From an uncultured Planctomycetaceae bacterium (lineage in GTDB: Bacteria; Planctomycetota; Planctomycetia; Planctomycetales; Planctomycetaceae), in NCBI GenBank assembly GCA_913031625.1, contig CAJWGB010000029.1, positions 1-35,798 on the forward strand: a stretch of DNA of 35,798 nucleotides. Reading direction: 5' to 3'. Below, in pieces: positions 7,536 through 15,736 of this stretch. Within the stretch, counting starts at the first letter, position 1. Every line of letters starts with the position of its first letter. Below the pieces are notes generated by a model that was given only the letters and a program-made list of their open reading frames with translations, made no database searches and was not told where the DNA came from. The position numbers and the translations under genes are program-made.

Positions 7536-9377
7536 ATGAGTGATCGCCTTGACGAATGGTATCAGCGGGAACTCGATTATTTTCGACAGACCGCCTCTGA
7601 GTTTGCCCATCGATTCCCGAAAATCGCGAATCGGCTGAGTCTGAGTGGAAATCAGATTCGAGACCCGCACGTCGAACGGCTGATTCAGGCGTTCGCCTAC
7701 CTGAATGCAAGAACACGGCACAAACTGGATGACAGTTTTCCGGAACTTGCCAATGCGATGCTGGAGATCCTGTACCCGCATATGGTCTCGCCGGTTCCTT
7801 CAATGACAATTCTGCAGCTCCAGCTCAGTCGAGCTCAGAAGGAGCTGCTGGCTGGAGCTTCTGTGCCTTCCGGCCGAATCATTGAGTCAGAACCCGTTAA
7901 TGGTTATCAGTGTCCATTTCGCACCTGTTACGGAATTCATCTGTTTCCGATTTCTGTGGATTCCGTGGAACTGCTGTCGGCAGGATTCTCTGGTCCTCAG
8001 TCTCCTCGTCGTTCTGAAGCTGCCGGTGCGCTGCGCTTTGAAATGAGTGCCTTTGATCCAGCCGCCCGGATCTCGCAGATGCCGATTTCCAGTCTTCGGT
8101 TCTTTATCAATATTGCCAACTTCGAAAAGGCGGCACGGCTGCTCGAAGCAATCCTGACCCAGGGCCTGGAAGTCACCGTTTCAGACGGTGAAGAAGTATG
8201 CCGTGTCCTGCCGTCGGCATGCATTCGAGCGGTGGGTTTTGATCCCGGTGAGGAAGTGATTCCTCAGGATTCGCGGTCGTTCCCCGGATATCGACTGCTG
8301 ACTGAGTACTTCGTGCTGCCACAGAAGTTCCTCTTCTTTGAAATCACCGGACTGACACCCGAGGTTCTCGCAGGTATTGGTTCACGCCTCCAGTTGTCGA
8401 TTCTTTTGAAGGAAGCTCCGGAAGAGATCATTCACGACGTATCAGCGGAGACTGTTCTGACTGGATGCACCCCAGCCATTAATTTGTTTCAAAAGACAGC
8501 TGATGCTGTTCCGCTGAATCACAGGAAGACCGAGTATCGTATCATTCCGGATGCCCGGGCAGAGGACTCAATGGAGATCCACAGCGTCCTGACTGTGGAT
8601 GTGGAGGATGATCAGGGACGTCGACAGTTTCAGCCTTTTTATTCAGTGCAACACACGGAACATTCAGAGAATGTCGGTTACTGGCACGCCACTCGGCGGC
8701 CAGGTCCCGTGGAAGTGGATGTTGGGCATCTGAATCAGCCGGCAGAAATGTGGGTGGCGCTGGTTGATCCGCTGTTTCACCCGCGACGGAACTACGTTGG
8801 AAGAATGTACGCGTCGCTGATGTGCTTTAATCGAGATCTGCCGGAAGAGCTTTCCCGCCTTCGCACGACGGACCAGATTCGCATGGATCCTTCAGGAGGG
8901 CGTGGTCCACTGGCTGAAGTGAAATGTCTGGTACCTCCAACGAAAGTCGAACGACGTCATCTTGGAAGAAAGAACCTCTGGCCGCTGGTGTCACAGCTTT
9001 CGCTGAACCACCTGACGCTCACCGGAGATGATGACGCCGTTGAGGCTCTGAAGGAGATTATTCTGCTCAACGATGTCAGAAACTCCCGGCAGACTCAGAA
9101 CCTTGTGAACGGCCTCCGGTCAGTCAGTTGCGAGGCAGCCGTTCAGAGAATCGGGAGGGCGTTTGCCCGAGGAACACAGGTCAACCTGTTGATTGAAGAT
9201 GAAAACTTTGCAGGTGACAGTGCATGGCTGTTCTCATGCGTGCTGAACCAGTTCTTCGGGATGTATACATCCATCAATTCATTTACCAGGCTCTATTCAA
9301 CAACGATCAGCCGTGAGGCACAGGATCAGGAACGCTGGACATGGCCACCACAGACAGGGAGCAGAGCCCTGATCTGA
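7536..9377 (+). CDS. tssF: T6SS baseplate protein TssF (VasA/ImpG)
   Basis: TssF forms the wedge of the T6SS baseplate with TssG, TssE and TssK. I start the protein at ATG 7536 because the family begins there (DEWYQRELDYFRQTASEFAH, then FPKIANRLSL). This gives 613 residues, the usual size. Further hallmarks are PHVERLIQAFAYLNARTRHK and FPELANAMLEILYPHMVSPV. The C-terminal part contains FFGMYTSINSFTRL. A longer in-frame version from 7479 would overlap tssE by 56 bases and is unlikely. The 3' end overlaps tssG by 37 bases. Confidence 0.95.
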   Translation: MSDRLDEWYQRELDYFRQTASEFAHRFPKIANRLSLSGNQIRDPHVERLIQAFAYLNARTRHKLDDSFPELANAMLEILYPHMVSPVPSMTILQLQLSRAQKELLAGASVPSGRIIESEPVNGYQCPFRTCYGIHLFPISVDSVELLSAGFSGPQSPRRSEAAGALRFEMSAFDPAARISQMPISSLRFFINIANFEKAARLLEAILTQGLEVTVSDGEEVCRVLPSACIRAVGFDPGEEVIPQDSRSFPGYRLLTEYFVLPQKFLFFEITGLTPEVLAGIGSRLQLSILLKEAPEEIIHDVSAETVLTGCTPAINLFQKTADAVPLNHRKTEYRIIPDARAEDSMEIHSVLTVDVEDDQGRRQFQPFYSVQHTEHSENVGYWHATRRPGPVEVDVGHLNQPAEMWVALVDPLFHPRRNYVGRMYASLMCFNRDLPEELSRLRTTDQIRMDPSGGRGPLAEVKCLVPPTKVERRHLGRKNLWPLVSQLSLNHLTLTGDDDAVEALKEIILLNDVRNSRQTQNLVNGLRSVSCEAAVQRIGRAFARGTQVNLLIEDENFAGDSAWLFSCVLNQFFGMYTSINSFTRLYSTTISREAQDQERWTWPPQTGSRALI

Positions 9378-10462
9378 TTCAGGAGCTCCTGCAGTTTCCA
9401 TTTGAATTCGATTTTCATCAGGCGGTTCGCCTGATTGAAACCATCACAGCTGTTGAGTCTGAGTCAGGGGGCTCGGCGGTTGCGGGTGACAGGGGACCGC
9501 AGTCAGAACCGATTCGGTTTCGTGCACTGCCATCCCTGTCGTTTCCACCGGGACAGATCAGTCAGGTTGTTTCAGCGAATGGAACAACGTCACACGACTC
9601 CATGCAGGATTACCCGCTGGAGATGTATGTCTCCTTTATGGGGCTGTTTGGGCCGGCCGGTGTCCTTCCGCAACACTATACGAACCTGGTGATTGAACGG
9701 TCACATCAGCGAAATAAAGACGATACGCTTCGCGAATTCCTTGACCTCTTCAATCATCGTTTGATTTCGTTCTTCCATCGTGCATGGGAGAAATACAGGT
9801 TTCCATTTCGATATGAGCGACGCCTGTTTGAACAGGAATCCGGGGATGACCTGTTTACACGTTGTCTGTTCAGCCTCACCGGCCTCGAGGTTTCCGGACT
9901 GCGAAAGCGATTTACATTCGATGACCAGTCTGTGGTCTATTATGGAGGTTTGTTTGCAGCGGCGACTCGAAATGCTGAGGGACTGGAGCAGATCCTCAGC
10001 AGCTATTTCGGCCTCACCGTCTCCATTCGGCCATTCACCGGCCAGTGGCTGGACCTGCCTGAAGAACTGCAATCCTCCTTTCCATCAGCCGAAGAGCCTC
10101 AGGGCATGAATCTTCAGCTGGGCGATTCGGCGGTCATTGGCTCACGAGTGTGGGATGTGCAGAGCTGTTTTCGCATCCGCATTGGTCCGGTTGGAATTGA
10201 GGAATTCAAGGCACTGCTTCCAGGTGGAGCGCGGGCCGAGGCAATTCAGGAAATCGTTCAGTTCTATGTGGGTCCGGGCATCGACTTTGATATGCAGGTG
10301 ATTCTTCGAAAAGAAGAAGTGCCGCCGCTCAGGCTGTTGTCCGATGGTGACGCCCGGAAGTCCGGTTATGCACCGCAACTTGGATGGAATACCTGGCTTG
10401 GATCTGCAGGTGCACTGCACAGTGATCCGGAAGACGTTGTCTTCCGATTCGAATGTATTTAG
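9341..10462 (+). CDS. tssG: T6SS baseplate protein TssG (VasB/ImpH)
   Basis: TssG pairs with TssF in the baseplate wedge. The 373-residue protein starts with the family pattern LIQELLQFPFEFDFHQAVRL. It continues with a VRFRALPSLSFPP-type motif (IRFRALPSLSFPPGQISQVV, about residues 58-77). Then come MYVSFMGLFGPAGVLPQHYT, a FLDLFNHRLISFFHRAWEKY block, and a late FRIRIGPVGIEEFKALLPGG segment. All are typical of the ImpH/VasB family and length is usual. The start codon lies inside the end of tssF. clpV follows after 39 bases. Confidence 0.95.
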   Translation: MATTDREQSPDLIQELLQFPFEFDFHQAVRLIETITAVESESGGSAVAGDRGPQSEPIRFRALPSLSFPPGQISQVVSANGTTSHDSMQDYPLEMYVSFMGLFGPAGVLPQHYTNLVIERSHQRNKDDTLREFLDLFNHRLISFFHRAWEKYRFPFRYERRLFEQESGDDLFTRCLFSLTGLEVSGLRKRFTFDDQSVVYYGGLFAAATRNAEGLEQILSSYFGLTVSIRPFTGQWLDLPEELQSSFPSAEEPQGMNLQLGDSAVIGSRVWDVQSCFRIRIGPVGIEEFKALLPGGARAEAIQEIVQFYVGPGIDFDMQVILRKEEVPPLRLLSDGDARKSGYAPQLGWNTWLGSAGALHSDPEDVVFRFECI

Positions 10463-10501
10463 AAGTTTCGGTTTTCAACACGTTCACGAAAGCAGAAAGA
10501 C

Positions 10502-13243
10502 ATGGCTCCGATCAATCTAAAATCTCTCGTTGGCAAACTGAACAGTGTCTGCACGCGGGCGCTGGAAGGCGCTGCCGGGTTGTGCATGTCGCGAACGAAT
10601 TACAATCTTGAGATCAGCCACTGGCTGCTGAAGCTGCTTGAAGTCTCCAATTCAGACGTTCAGGCGATTCTGAAAGCGTTCGCCATTGATCCTTCGCGGC
10701 TGACTGCAGACTGCATGAAATCGATTGACCGTTTAAAAACGGGGAGTTCCAGTCAGCCACTTCTTTCTGAACACACTGTCAATCTGGCGCGCGAGGGATG
10801 GCTCAAAGGGTCCATTGATTATTCTGCCGGGAGGACGCGTTCGGGGCATTTGATTTTAGCGCTGCTGTCAGATCAGTCACTGTCGCAGATCGCACGGGGC
10901 ATATCGGAAGAGTTTTCAAAAATTACGGTGGATGCTCTCGCAAGAGACCTGCTGACAATCGTGTCTGACACAAGCGAGGCGGGAACTGACGTGGTTGACT
11001 CACGTCCGTCCGGGGGCGGCTCACAGCAGCCAGGCCCGCCAGGCGCCACCCAGACACCAAACCTGGATCAATACACCATCGATCTGACTGCCCGCGCGCG
11101 GGACGGGCATATCGATCCCGTACTCGGGCGTGATCGTGAGATTCGGCAAATCGTGGATATTCTTACGCGCCGCAGGCAAAACAATCCAATCATGACCGGA
11201 GAAGCGGGTGTTGGTAAGACCGCAGTCGTTGAGGGGTTTGCACTGCGAGTTGCACAGGGAGACGTGCCTCCTGCTCTTCAAACGATTTCCATCCGAAGCC
11301 TTGACCTGAGCCTCCTGCAGGCAGGCGCAGGTGTGAAGGGAGAATTCGAGAGTCGTCTGAAAGGCGTGATCGAGGAAGTCAATCGATCAGTGACTCCTGT
11401 CATCCTCTTCATTGATGAGGCTCACACACTCATTGGCGCGGGAGGACAGGCGGGACAGGGGGACGCTGCCAACCTTCTGAAACCAGCTCTTGCGCGAGGA
11501 GAACTGCGGACAATTGCCGCGACCACATGGGCGGAATACAAGAAATACTTTGAGCGCGATGCAGCGCTCGCGCGACGATTTCAGGTCGTGAAAGTTGATG
11601 AGCCGGATGAAGATCGCGCCATTGCCATGATGCGCGGACTTGTGGACATGCTGCAGGATCACCATGGTATCGAGATTCTGAACGAAGCAGTTGAAGACTC
11701 GGTCCGACTATCAAGCCGCTATATTTCCGGTCGGCAGCTGCCTGACAAGTCCGTCAGCCTCTTGGATACAGCATGTGCCCGCGTTGCGATTGGCCACACG
11801 ACTGTTCCGCCGGCAATCGAAGACTGCCAGCGTTCGATTGATCAGGTGACAACAGCGATCAATGTTCTGCAGCGTGAAACCGCCACTGGCGCTGATCACT
11901 CAGAGGAACTGTCAGAACTGGAAACAAAAAAGCAGGAACTGATGGAGCTGTACAGCCAGCTCAACGATCAGTGGACGCGGGAACGGGAACTGGTGGACAG
12001 AATTCGGGAGATCCGCCAGCAGTTATCCGGTGGAGAGGAGTCCGTGCAGGCCGCCGAGCCAGCAGCTGAGGAAGGCGCGGAAGGCGCGGACGATGCTGCC
12101 GACGTCAGGGAATCCGAAGAGGCGAAGACGGAACCGTTGTCTGATGAAGATCGGGCGAAACTGCTGACCGAGCTGTCAGAGGCGGAATCCGGGCTTGCGG
12201 AGGTTCAGGGAGAGAACCCCTTATTGCAGGCGTGTGTAGACTCTCAGGCGGTTGCTGAAATTGTTTCGTCGTGGACAGGCATCCCGGTCGGACGGATGGT
12301 CAGTGATGAGATCAATACGATCCTCAACCTTGCCGGAGAAATGCAGAAGCGAGTCGTCGGGCAGGACCATGCGCTTCAGGAGATTGCAGAACGAATTCAG
12401 ACATCCCGAGCAAATCTGACTGACCCGGGACGGCCCATTGGTGTGTTCTTTCTTGTCGGTTCCAGTGGTGTCGGAAAGACTGAGACTGCAATTACACTCG
12501 CCGAATTGCTCTATGGTGGTGAGCAGAATATGACAACCATCAACATGAGTGAGTTTAAAGAGGAGCACAAGGTTTCACTGCTGATGGGTTCGCCTCCGGG
12601 GTATGTGGGCTACGGAGAAGGCGGCGTTCTCACAGAAGCGGTACGCCGAAAGCCGTACAGTGTTGTCCTGCTGGATGAAATGGAAAAAGCACATCCTGGC
12701 GTCCAGGATGTTTTCTATCAGGTTTTTGACAAGGGCAATATGAAGGATGGCGAGGGACGTGATATTGACTTCCGTAACACGGTCATTTTGATGACTTCGA
12801 ACGCAGCGACCGACACAATCATGAAACTTTGTGCGGATCCGGAGACCATGCCCGGGCCCGAAGCACTGGCAGAAGCCATCCATCCGGAACTGCTGAACTC
12901 CTTCAAGCCTGCATTTCTGGGACGAGTTGTCGTGGTGCCCTATTTCCCACTGGGCGACGACATCATGCGTCAGATCGCGGAACTGAAGCTCGGAAAAGTG
13001 GCGCGACGCGTCGACGAAAACTACAAAGCAAAGTTCACATGGTCTGAAAGCGTCGTGGACCACATCGTCAGTCGTTGCACGGAAGTCGACAGTGGTGCCC
13101 GAAATGTTGACCGAATCCTCACCGGAAGTCTGCTGCCTGAAATGTCGGCTGTCTTTCTGTCTCGGATGGCCGAGGGCCAGGAATTCTCAGAGGTCAATGT
13201 CGACCTTGATGAGTCCGGCGCATTCCGGTTTGAAATGAGTTAA
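10502..13243 (+). CDS. tssH: T6SS ATPase TssH (ClpV)
   Basis: ClpV is the AAA+ ATPase that disassembles contracted sheaths for reuse. The 913-residue protein has an N-terminal Clp repeat domain (residues 1-160). The first AAA+ module has Walker A GEAGVGKTA near residue 232 and Walker B VILFIDEAHTLIGAG near 298. A coiled middle domain follows. The second AAA+ module has Walker A VGSSGVGKTET near 652 and Walker B VVLLDEMEKAHPG near 720. The early second-module sequence VSSWTGIPVGRM is the usual ClpB/ClpV signature. The middle domain carries an acidic Ala/Glu/Asp-rich insertion of about 40 residues (near 510-550). Both nucleotide sites look intact. The ribosome binding site is weak. Confidence 0.96.
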   Translation: MAPINLKSLVGKLNSVCTRALEGAAGLCMSRTNYNLEISHWLLKLLEVSNSDVQAILKAFAIDPSRLTADCMKSIDRLKTGSSSQPLLSEHTVNLAREGWLKGSIDYSAGRTRSGHLILALLSDQSLSQIARGISEEFSKITVDALARDLLTIVSDTSEAGTDVVDSRPSGGGSQQPGPPGATQTPNLDQYTIDLTARARDGHIDPVLGRDREIRQIVDILTRRRQNNPIMTGEAGVGKTAVVEGFALRVAQGDVPPALQTISIRSLDLSLLQAGAGVKGEFESRLKGVIEEVNRSVTPVILFIDEAHTLIGAGGQAGQGDAANLLKPALARGELRTIAATTWAEYKKYFERDAALARRFQVVKVDEPDEDRAIAMMRGLVDMLQDHHGIEILNEAVEDSVRLSSRYISGRQLPDKSVSLLDTACARVAIGHTTVPPAIEDCQRSIDQVTTAINVLQRETATGADHSEELSELETKKQELMELYSQLNDQWTRERELVDRIREIRQQLSGGEESVQAAEPAAEEGAEGADDAADVRESEEAKTEPLSDEDRAKLLTELSEAESGLAEVQGENPLLQACVDSQAVAEIVSSWTGIPVGRMVSDEINTILNLAGEMQKRVVGQDHALQEIAERIQTSRANLTDPGRPIGVFFLVGSSGVGKTETAITLAELLYGGEQNMTTINMSEFKEEHKVSLLMGSPPGYVGYGEGGVLTEAVRRKPYSVVLLDEMEKAHPGVQDVFYQVFDKGNMKDGEGRDIDFRNTVILMTSNAATDTIMKLCADPETMPGPEALAEAIHPELLNSFKPAFLGRVVVVPYFPLGDDIMRQIAELKLGKVARRVDENYKAKFTWSESVVDHIVSRCTEVDSGARNVDRILTGSLLPEMSAVFLSRMAEGQEFSEVNVDLDESGAFRFEMS

Positions 13244-13344
13244 TCAGTCTGCCGTGGAATCCGGCATTGCGCAAGCCCTGTCCCGCGGCGGGATAGAGTG
13301 CTTTCCGTTCTGGTCAGTCAGGTTCGGGAGCAGGCTTTCTGCCG

Positions 13345-14589
13345 GTGGTTCAGGATCTCTGCCACTCATGCAGAGCACTTGCCGAAATTCCGAACATCAC
13401 GGAATCGCTGGCCCTGGAGCGGATATGCGTCGCCCGCACGATCAGGTTCCGAGGGTGGAATCCGGGACAAACTGTCATTTCTTTTTCGTTTCTGTGTTTG
13501 AAATGTAAGAAGGACGTGCAGCCCCTCGTCAGACCCCTGATCGGCACCAGACAATTCTGGCCACGGAGAGTGGCGACTGGCCGGACTACAGATGAATGCC
13601 AGACGGGATGTTGGTACATGCAATTGTCAACCACGCGACTCAGCCGATTTGGAACTGTTTCAAATTCAAACATGTGGGTCCAAAGGCTGCCCCGTCGGGC
13701 TCCCGGGTGTGCTCGACTGCTGAACCGCGGGCCTTACACAAAAACACTCGACCCACTGCAGTGTCGATACGAGCCCTTCGGGTGGACCCATCTACGTGCG
13801 GGTGCTGAACTGTCTGGATATGTCCTGCTGCATGACATTTCCAAACGCTCGGATGGGACTCTCTGGCTTGTCGAAGAAGCTGGTCGACAGGGCCCGGTGA
13901 TGGTTGGAAGACTGCTGACAGCAGATGATCATTCCGAAGCTGCTCGGTGGAGAGTGATCGGCGAAGCCAAAGTTCGCTCGGAAATTGCAGGCCGATCCTG
14001 CAGTCGTGTGATTGACTGCCGGAGAACCGAGGGTGGAGATGTGTTTCTGGTGACAGAACTGGTCACGGGAACTTCAGTTTCTGATTATGTTGAAAACGGC
14101 CTGACCAACGCAGGTGAGTTCCTTCAGCTGCTCTGCGACATCTGTGACGTCTTCGACGGCCTGCACCGTCAGGGTTGTGCAGGGATTGTCTGCGATACGG
14201 ATGATATGGTTCTGCGTGCGGAACGAGCATCGGACACGAAACGTGTGTGTCTGGTCGACTTCCGTCTTGAAGTCTGTCCCGGAGCACAGCAGCAAAAGAT
14301 GTGGGATGCTGCTGAACGGGATCTCCGGCGGATTGGCGTCCTGATTGCCGAGTTGGCGGGCGATTCCCGACAGCAACGGAGCTGGAAGCCATCACCCGCA
14401 GACGGTTTGACTGACACAACAACCATCTCACGTGAACAGCCCAACAATGGTTTGCTGTTCCGACGTCAGCGAACGTCATTGAGAACAGAACTGCTCCGAA
14501 TTGCGGATGCCTGTGAACGCGGCCGATTCGAGTGCGTTACGGAAGTGCGACAGGAACTGTTGCAGTGTCTGAAGGATCTTGACGACTGA
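13345..14589 (+). CDS. Degenerate protein kinase-like protein with possible zinc ribbon
   Basis: From about residue 150 the protein follows a Ser/Thr kinase fold. VMVGRLL stands where the lysine strand should be, and VFLVTELVTGTSVSDYV matches the hinge. HRQGCAGIVCDTDDMVL replaces HRDLKPxNIL, and VDFRL replaces DFG. The ATP-binding Lys, catalytic Asp and DFG Gly are therefore missing, so it is probably a pseudokinase. If translation starts at GTG 13345, the first 55 residues hold two CxxC pairs (C6/C9, C51/C54) that could bind zinc. A shorter alternative begins at ATG 13618; then 13244-13617 would be non-coding. It follows clpV in the same direction and faces the minus-strand adaptor operon. 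Many T6SS loci carry kinase/FHA regulators; a signalling role here is inference. Confidence 0.68.
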   Translation: MVQDLCHSCRALAEIPNITESLALERICVARTIRFRGWNPGQTVISFSFLCLKCKKDVQPLVRPLIGTRQFWPRRVATGRTTDECQTGCWYMQLSTTRLSRFGTVSNSNMWVQRLPRRAPGCARLLNRGPYTKTLDPLQCRYEPFGWTHLRAGAELSGYVLLHDISKRSDGTLWLVEEAGRQGPVMVGRLLTADDHSEAARWRVIGEAKVRSEIAGRSCSRVIDCRRTEGGDVFLVTELVTGTSVSDYVENGLTNAGEFLQLLCDICDVFDGLHRQGCAGIVCDTDDMVLRAERASDTKRVCLVDFRLEVCPGAQQQKMWDAAERDLRRIGVLIAELAGDSRQQRSWKPSPADGLTDTTTISREQPNNGLLFRRQRTSLRTELLRIADACERGRFECVTEVRQELLQCLKDLDD

Positions 14590-14611
14590 CGGCCGGTCAG
14601 GGCTGTCCCGG

Positions 14612-15736
14612 CTAAGGCGTCAGCTGGATCTGCATGTCGACACGTTGGCCGGGACGAAGTCTCAGTTCACTGTTCTGGATTTCTGCTTTCACTTTGACCT
14701 GATGGTTGACGGAATCGACTTCCGGGCTGACGAAGGTGATCTTACCAGGCACCGTGACCCTTCCGCGTCGTGTCAGGCCTGAGACAGACACTTTTGCACC
14801 GCGGTCGGAGTGATCGATCTGGTCAGCCGGCACAAATCCTTCGACCAGAAGGACATCGAGTCGGACGATTCTGGCGACTGGCTCGCCGGCCTCGACCCAT
14901 TCACCGCGTTGTTTGAGCTGTTCCACTACGATGCCGGAAAGAGGCGCCGCAATCTGTCTGTGCTCAAGAAAATTCACAGCCTGCTCATAGGCGGACTGAG
15001 CCCGCTCCGCACCAAGCTGCGAAACCGCATCGGATGATCTTGCCTGGGTCAGATCGAGCTTCAGGCGGTCCGCACCGATCTGGTTCTGTTCCAGAACTGC
15101 CTGCTGGCTTTTGCTCTTCAGCAGCTGAACACGTTGATCGTGCTCTGCCTTTGCAACATCGAGCTGGCTGGTATTAACTGCGTGCTGTTTACGCGATAAT
15201 TCAAGGTCGGAAACGCTCACTGCAAACTGTCGGCGGGATTCAAGCCGGCGTTCAAGTTCTTCTTCTGCCATCTTCGCCGCTGCCTGTGCAAGTTTGATGT
15301 CGACATTTGACTTTGCCAGCTCGACGGAGACGTCCCGATTCAGGGTGGCCTGTTCAATCGCTTTGCTGGATTCTCTCAGAGCCAGTTCGGCCGACTCCAC
15401 AAGAACAGAATCTGCTGCTTTCCGTGCGGCAATGCGGTGATCATATTCCGCGAGTCTGGTGGCAAGTTCTGCTTCCCTGGAATTCAGTTCCGCAACGACG
15501 TCCCCCTGAGTGACAAAATCTCCGGGAGTCGTGTGAATCGTTTTCAGGACACCCGATGACTCGGCAGGAACTTTGGCAAAGTCGCGGAGGCGTAAGAAGC
15601 ACCCACGCACCGTCACTGCTTTTGCCTTCCCGGTTGTCGATGACGTTGGCGTTTTGTCCTGTGCTGTCGCTGTGATGAAAATCAGGAGGCATGTTGCAGC
15701 GGCAGCCGCGCGAAAGAATTGTCGTTTCACAACCAT
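14612..15736 (-). CDS. Periplasmic adaptor (HlyD/RND-type membrane fusion protein)
   Basis: A 374-residue exported adaptor that would link an inner-membrane transporter to an outer-membrane channel. The N-terminus is a signal peptide (basic VVKRQFFR, hydrophobic core, ITATAQ before the likely cleavage). The two lipoyl half-motifs are seen near residues 60-85 (GVLKTIHTTPGDFVTQGDVV) and about 270-300 (IAAPLSGIVVEQLKQRGEWV). A long alpha-helical hairpin rich in Glu, Lys and Gln lies between them. The C-terminal beta-barrel ends with LRLRPGQRVDMQIQL. I start at ATG 15736, where the signal peptide begins. This overlaps the stop of the upstream gene by 10 bases. A longer reading from 15802 adds 22 residues before the signal peptide and is unlikely. 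Confidence 0.9.
   Translation of the reverse strand: MVVKRQFFRAAAAATCLLIFITATAQDKTPTSSTTGKAKAVTVRGCFLRLRDFAKVPAESSGVLKTIHTTPGDFVTQGDVVAELNSREAELATRLAEYDHRIAARKAADSVLVESAELALRESSKAIEQATLNRDVSVELAKSNVDIKLAQAAAKMAEEELERRLESRRQFAVSVSDLELSRKQHAVNTSQLDVAKAEHDQRVQLLKSKSQQAVLEQNQIGADRLKLDLTQARSSDAVSQLGAERAQSAYEQAVNFLEHRQIAAPLSGIVVEQLKQRGEWVEAGEPVARIVRLDVLLVEGFVPADQIDHSDRGAKVSVSGLTRRGRVTVPGKITFVSPEVDSVNHQVKVKAEIQNSELRLRPGQRVDMQIQLTP

Noticed and set aside
1356-13243. Possibility that the block is a phage tail or extracellular contractile injection system
   Set aside because: TssA, TagJ, TssF/TssG and a ClpV with two intact AAA+ modules are T6SS-specific, and no tail tube, tape measure or capsid-type gene is present.
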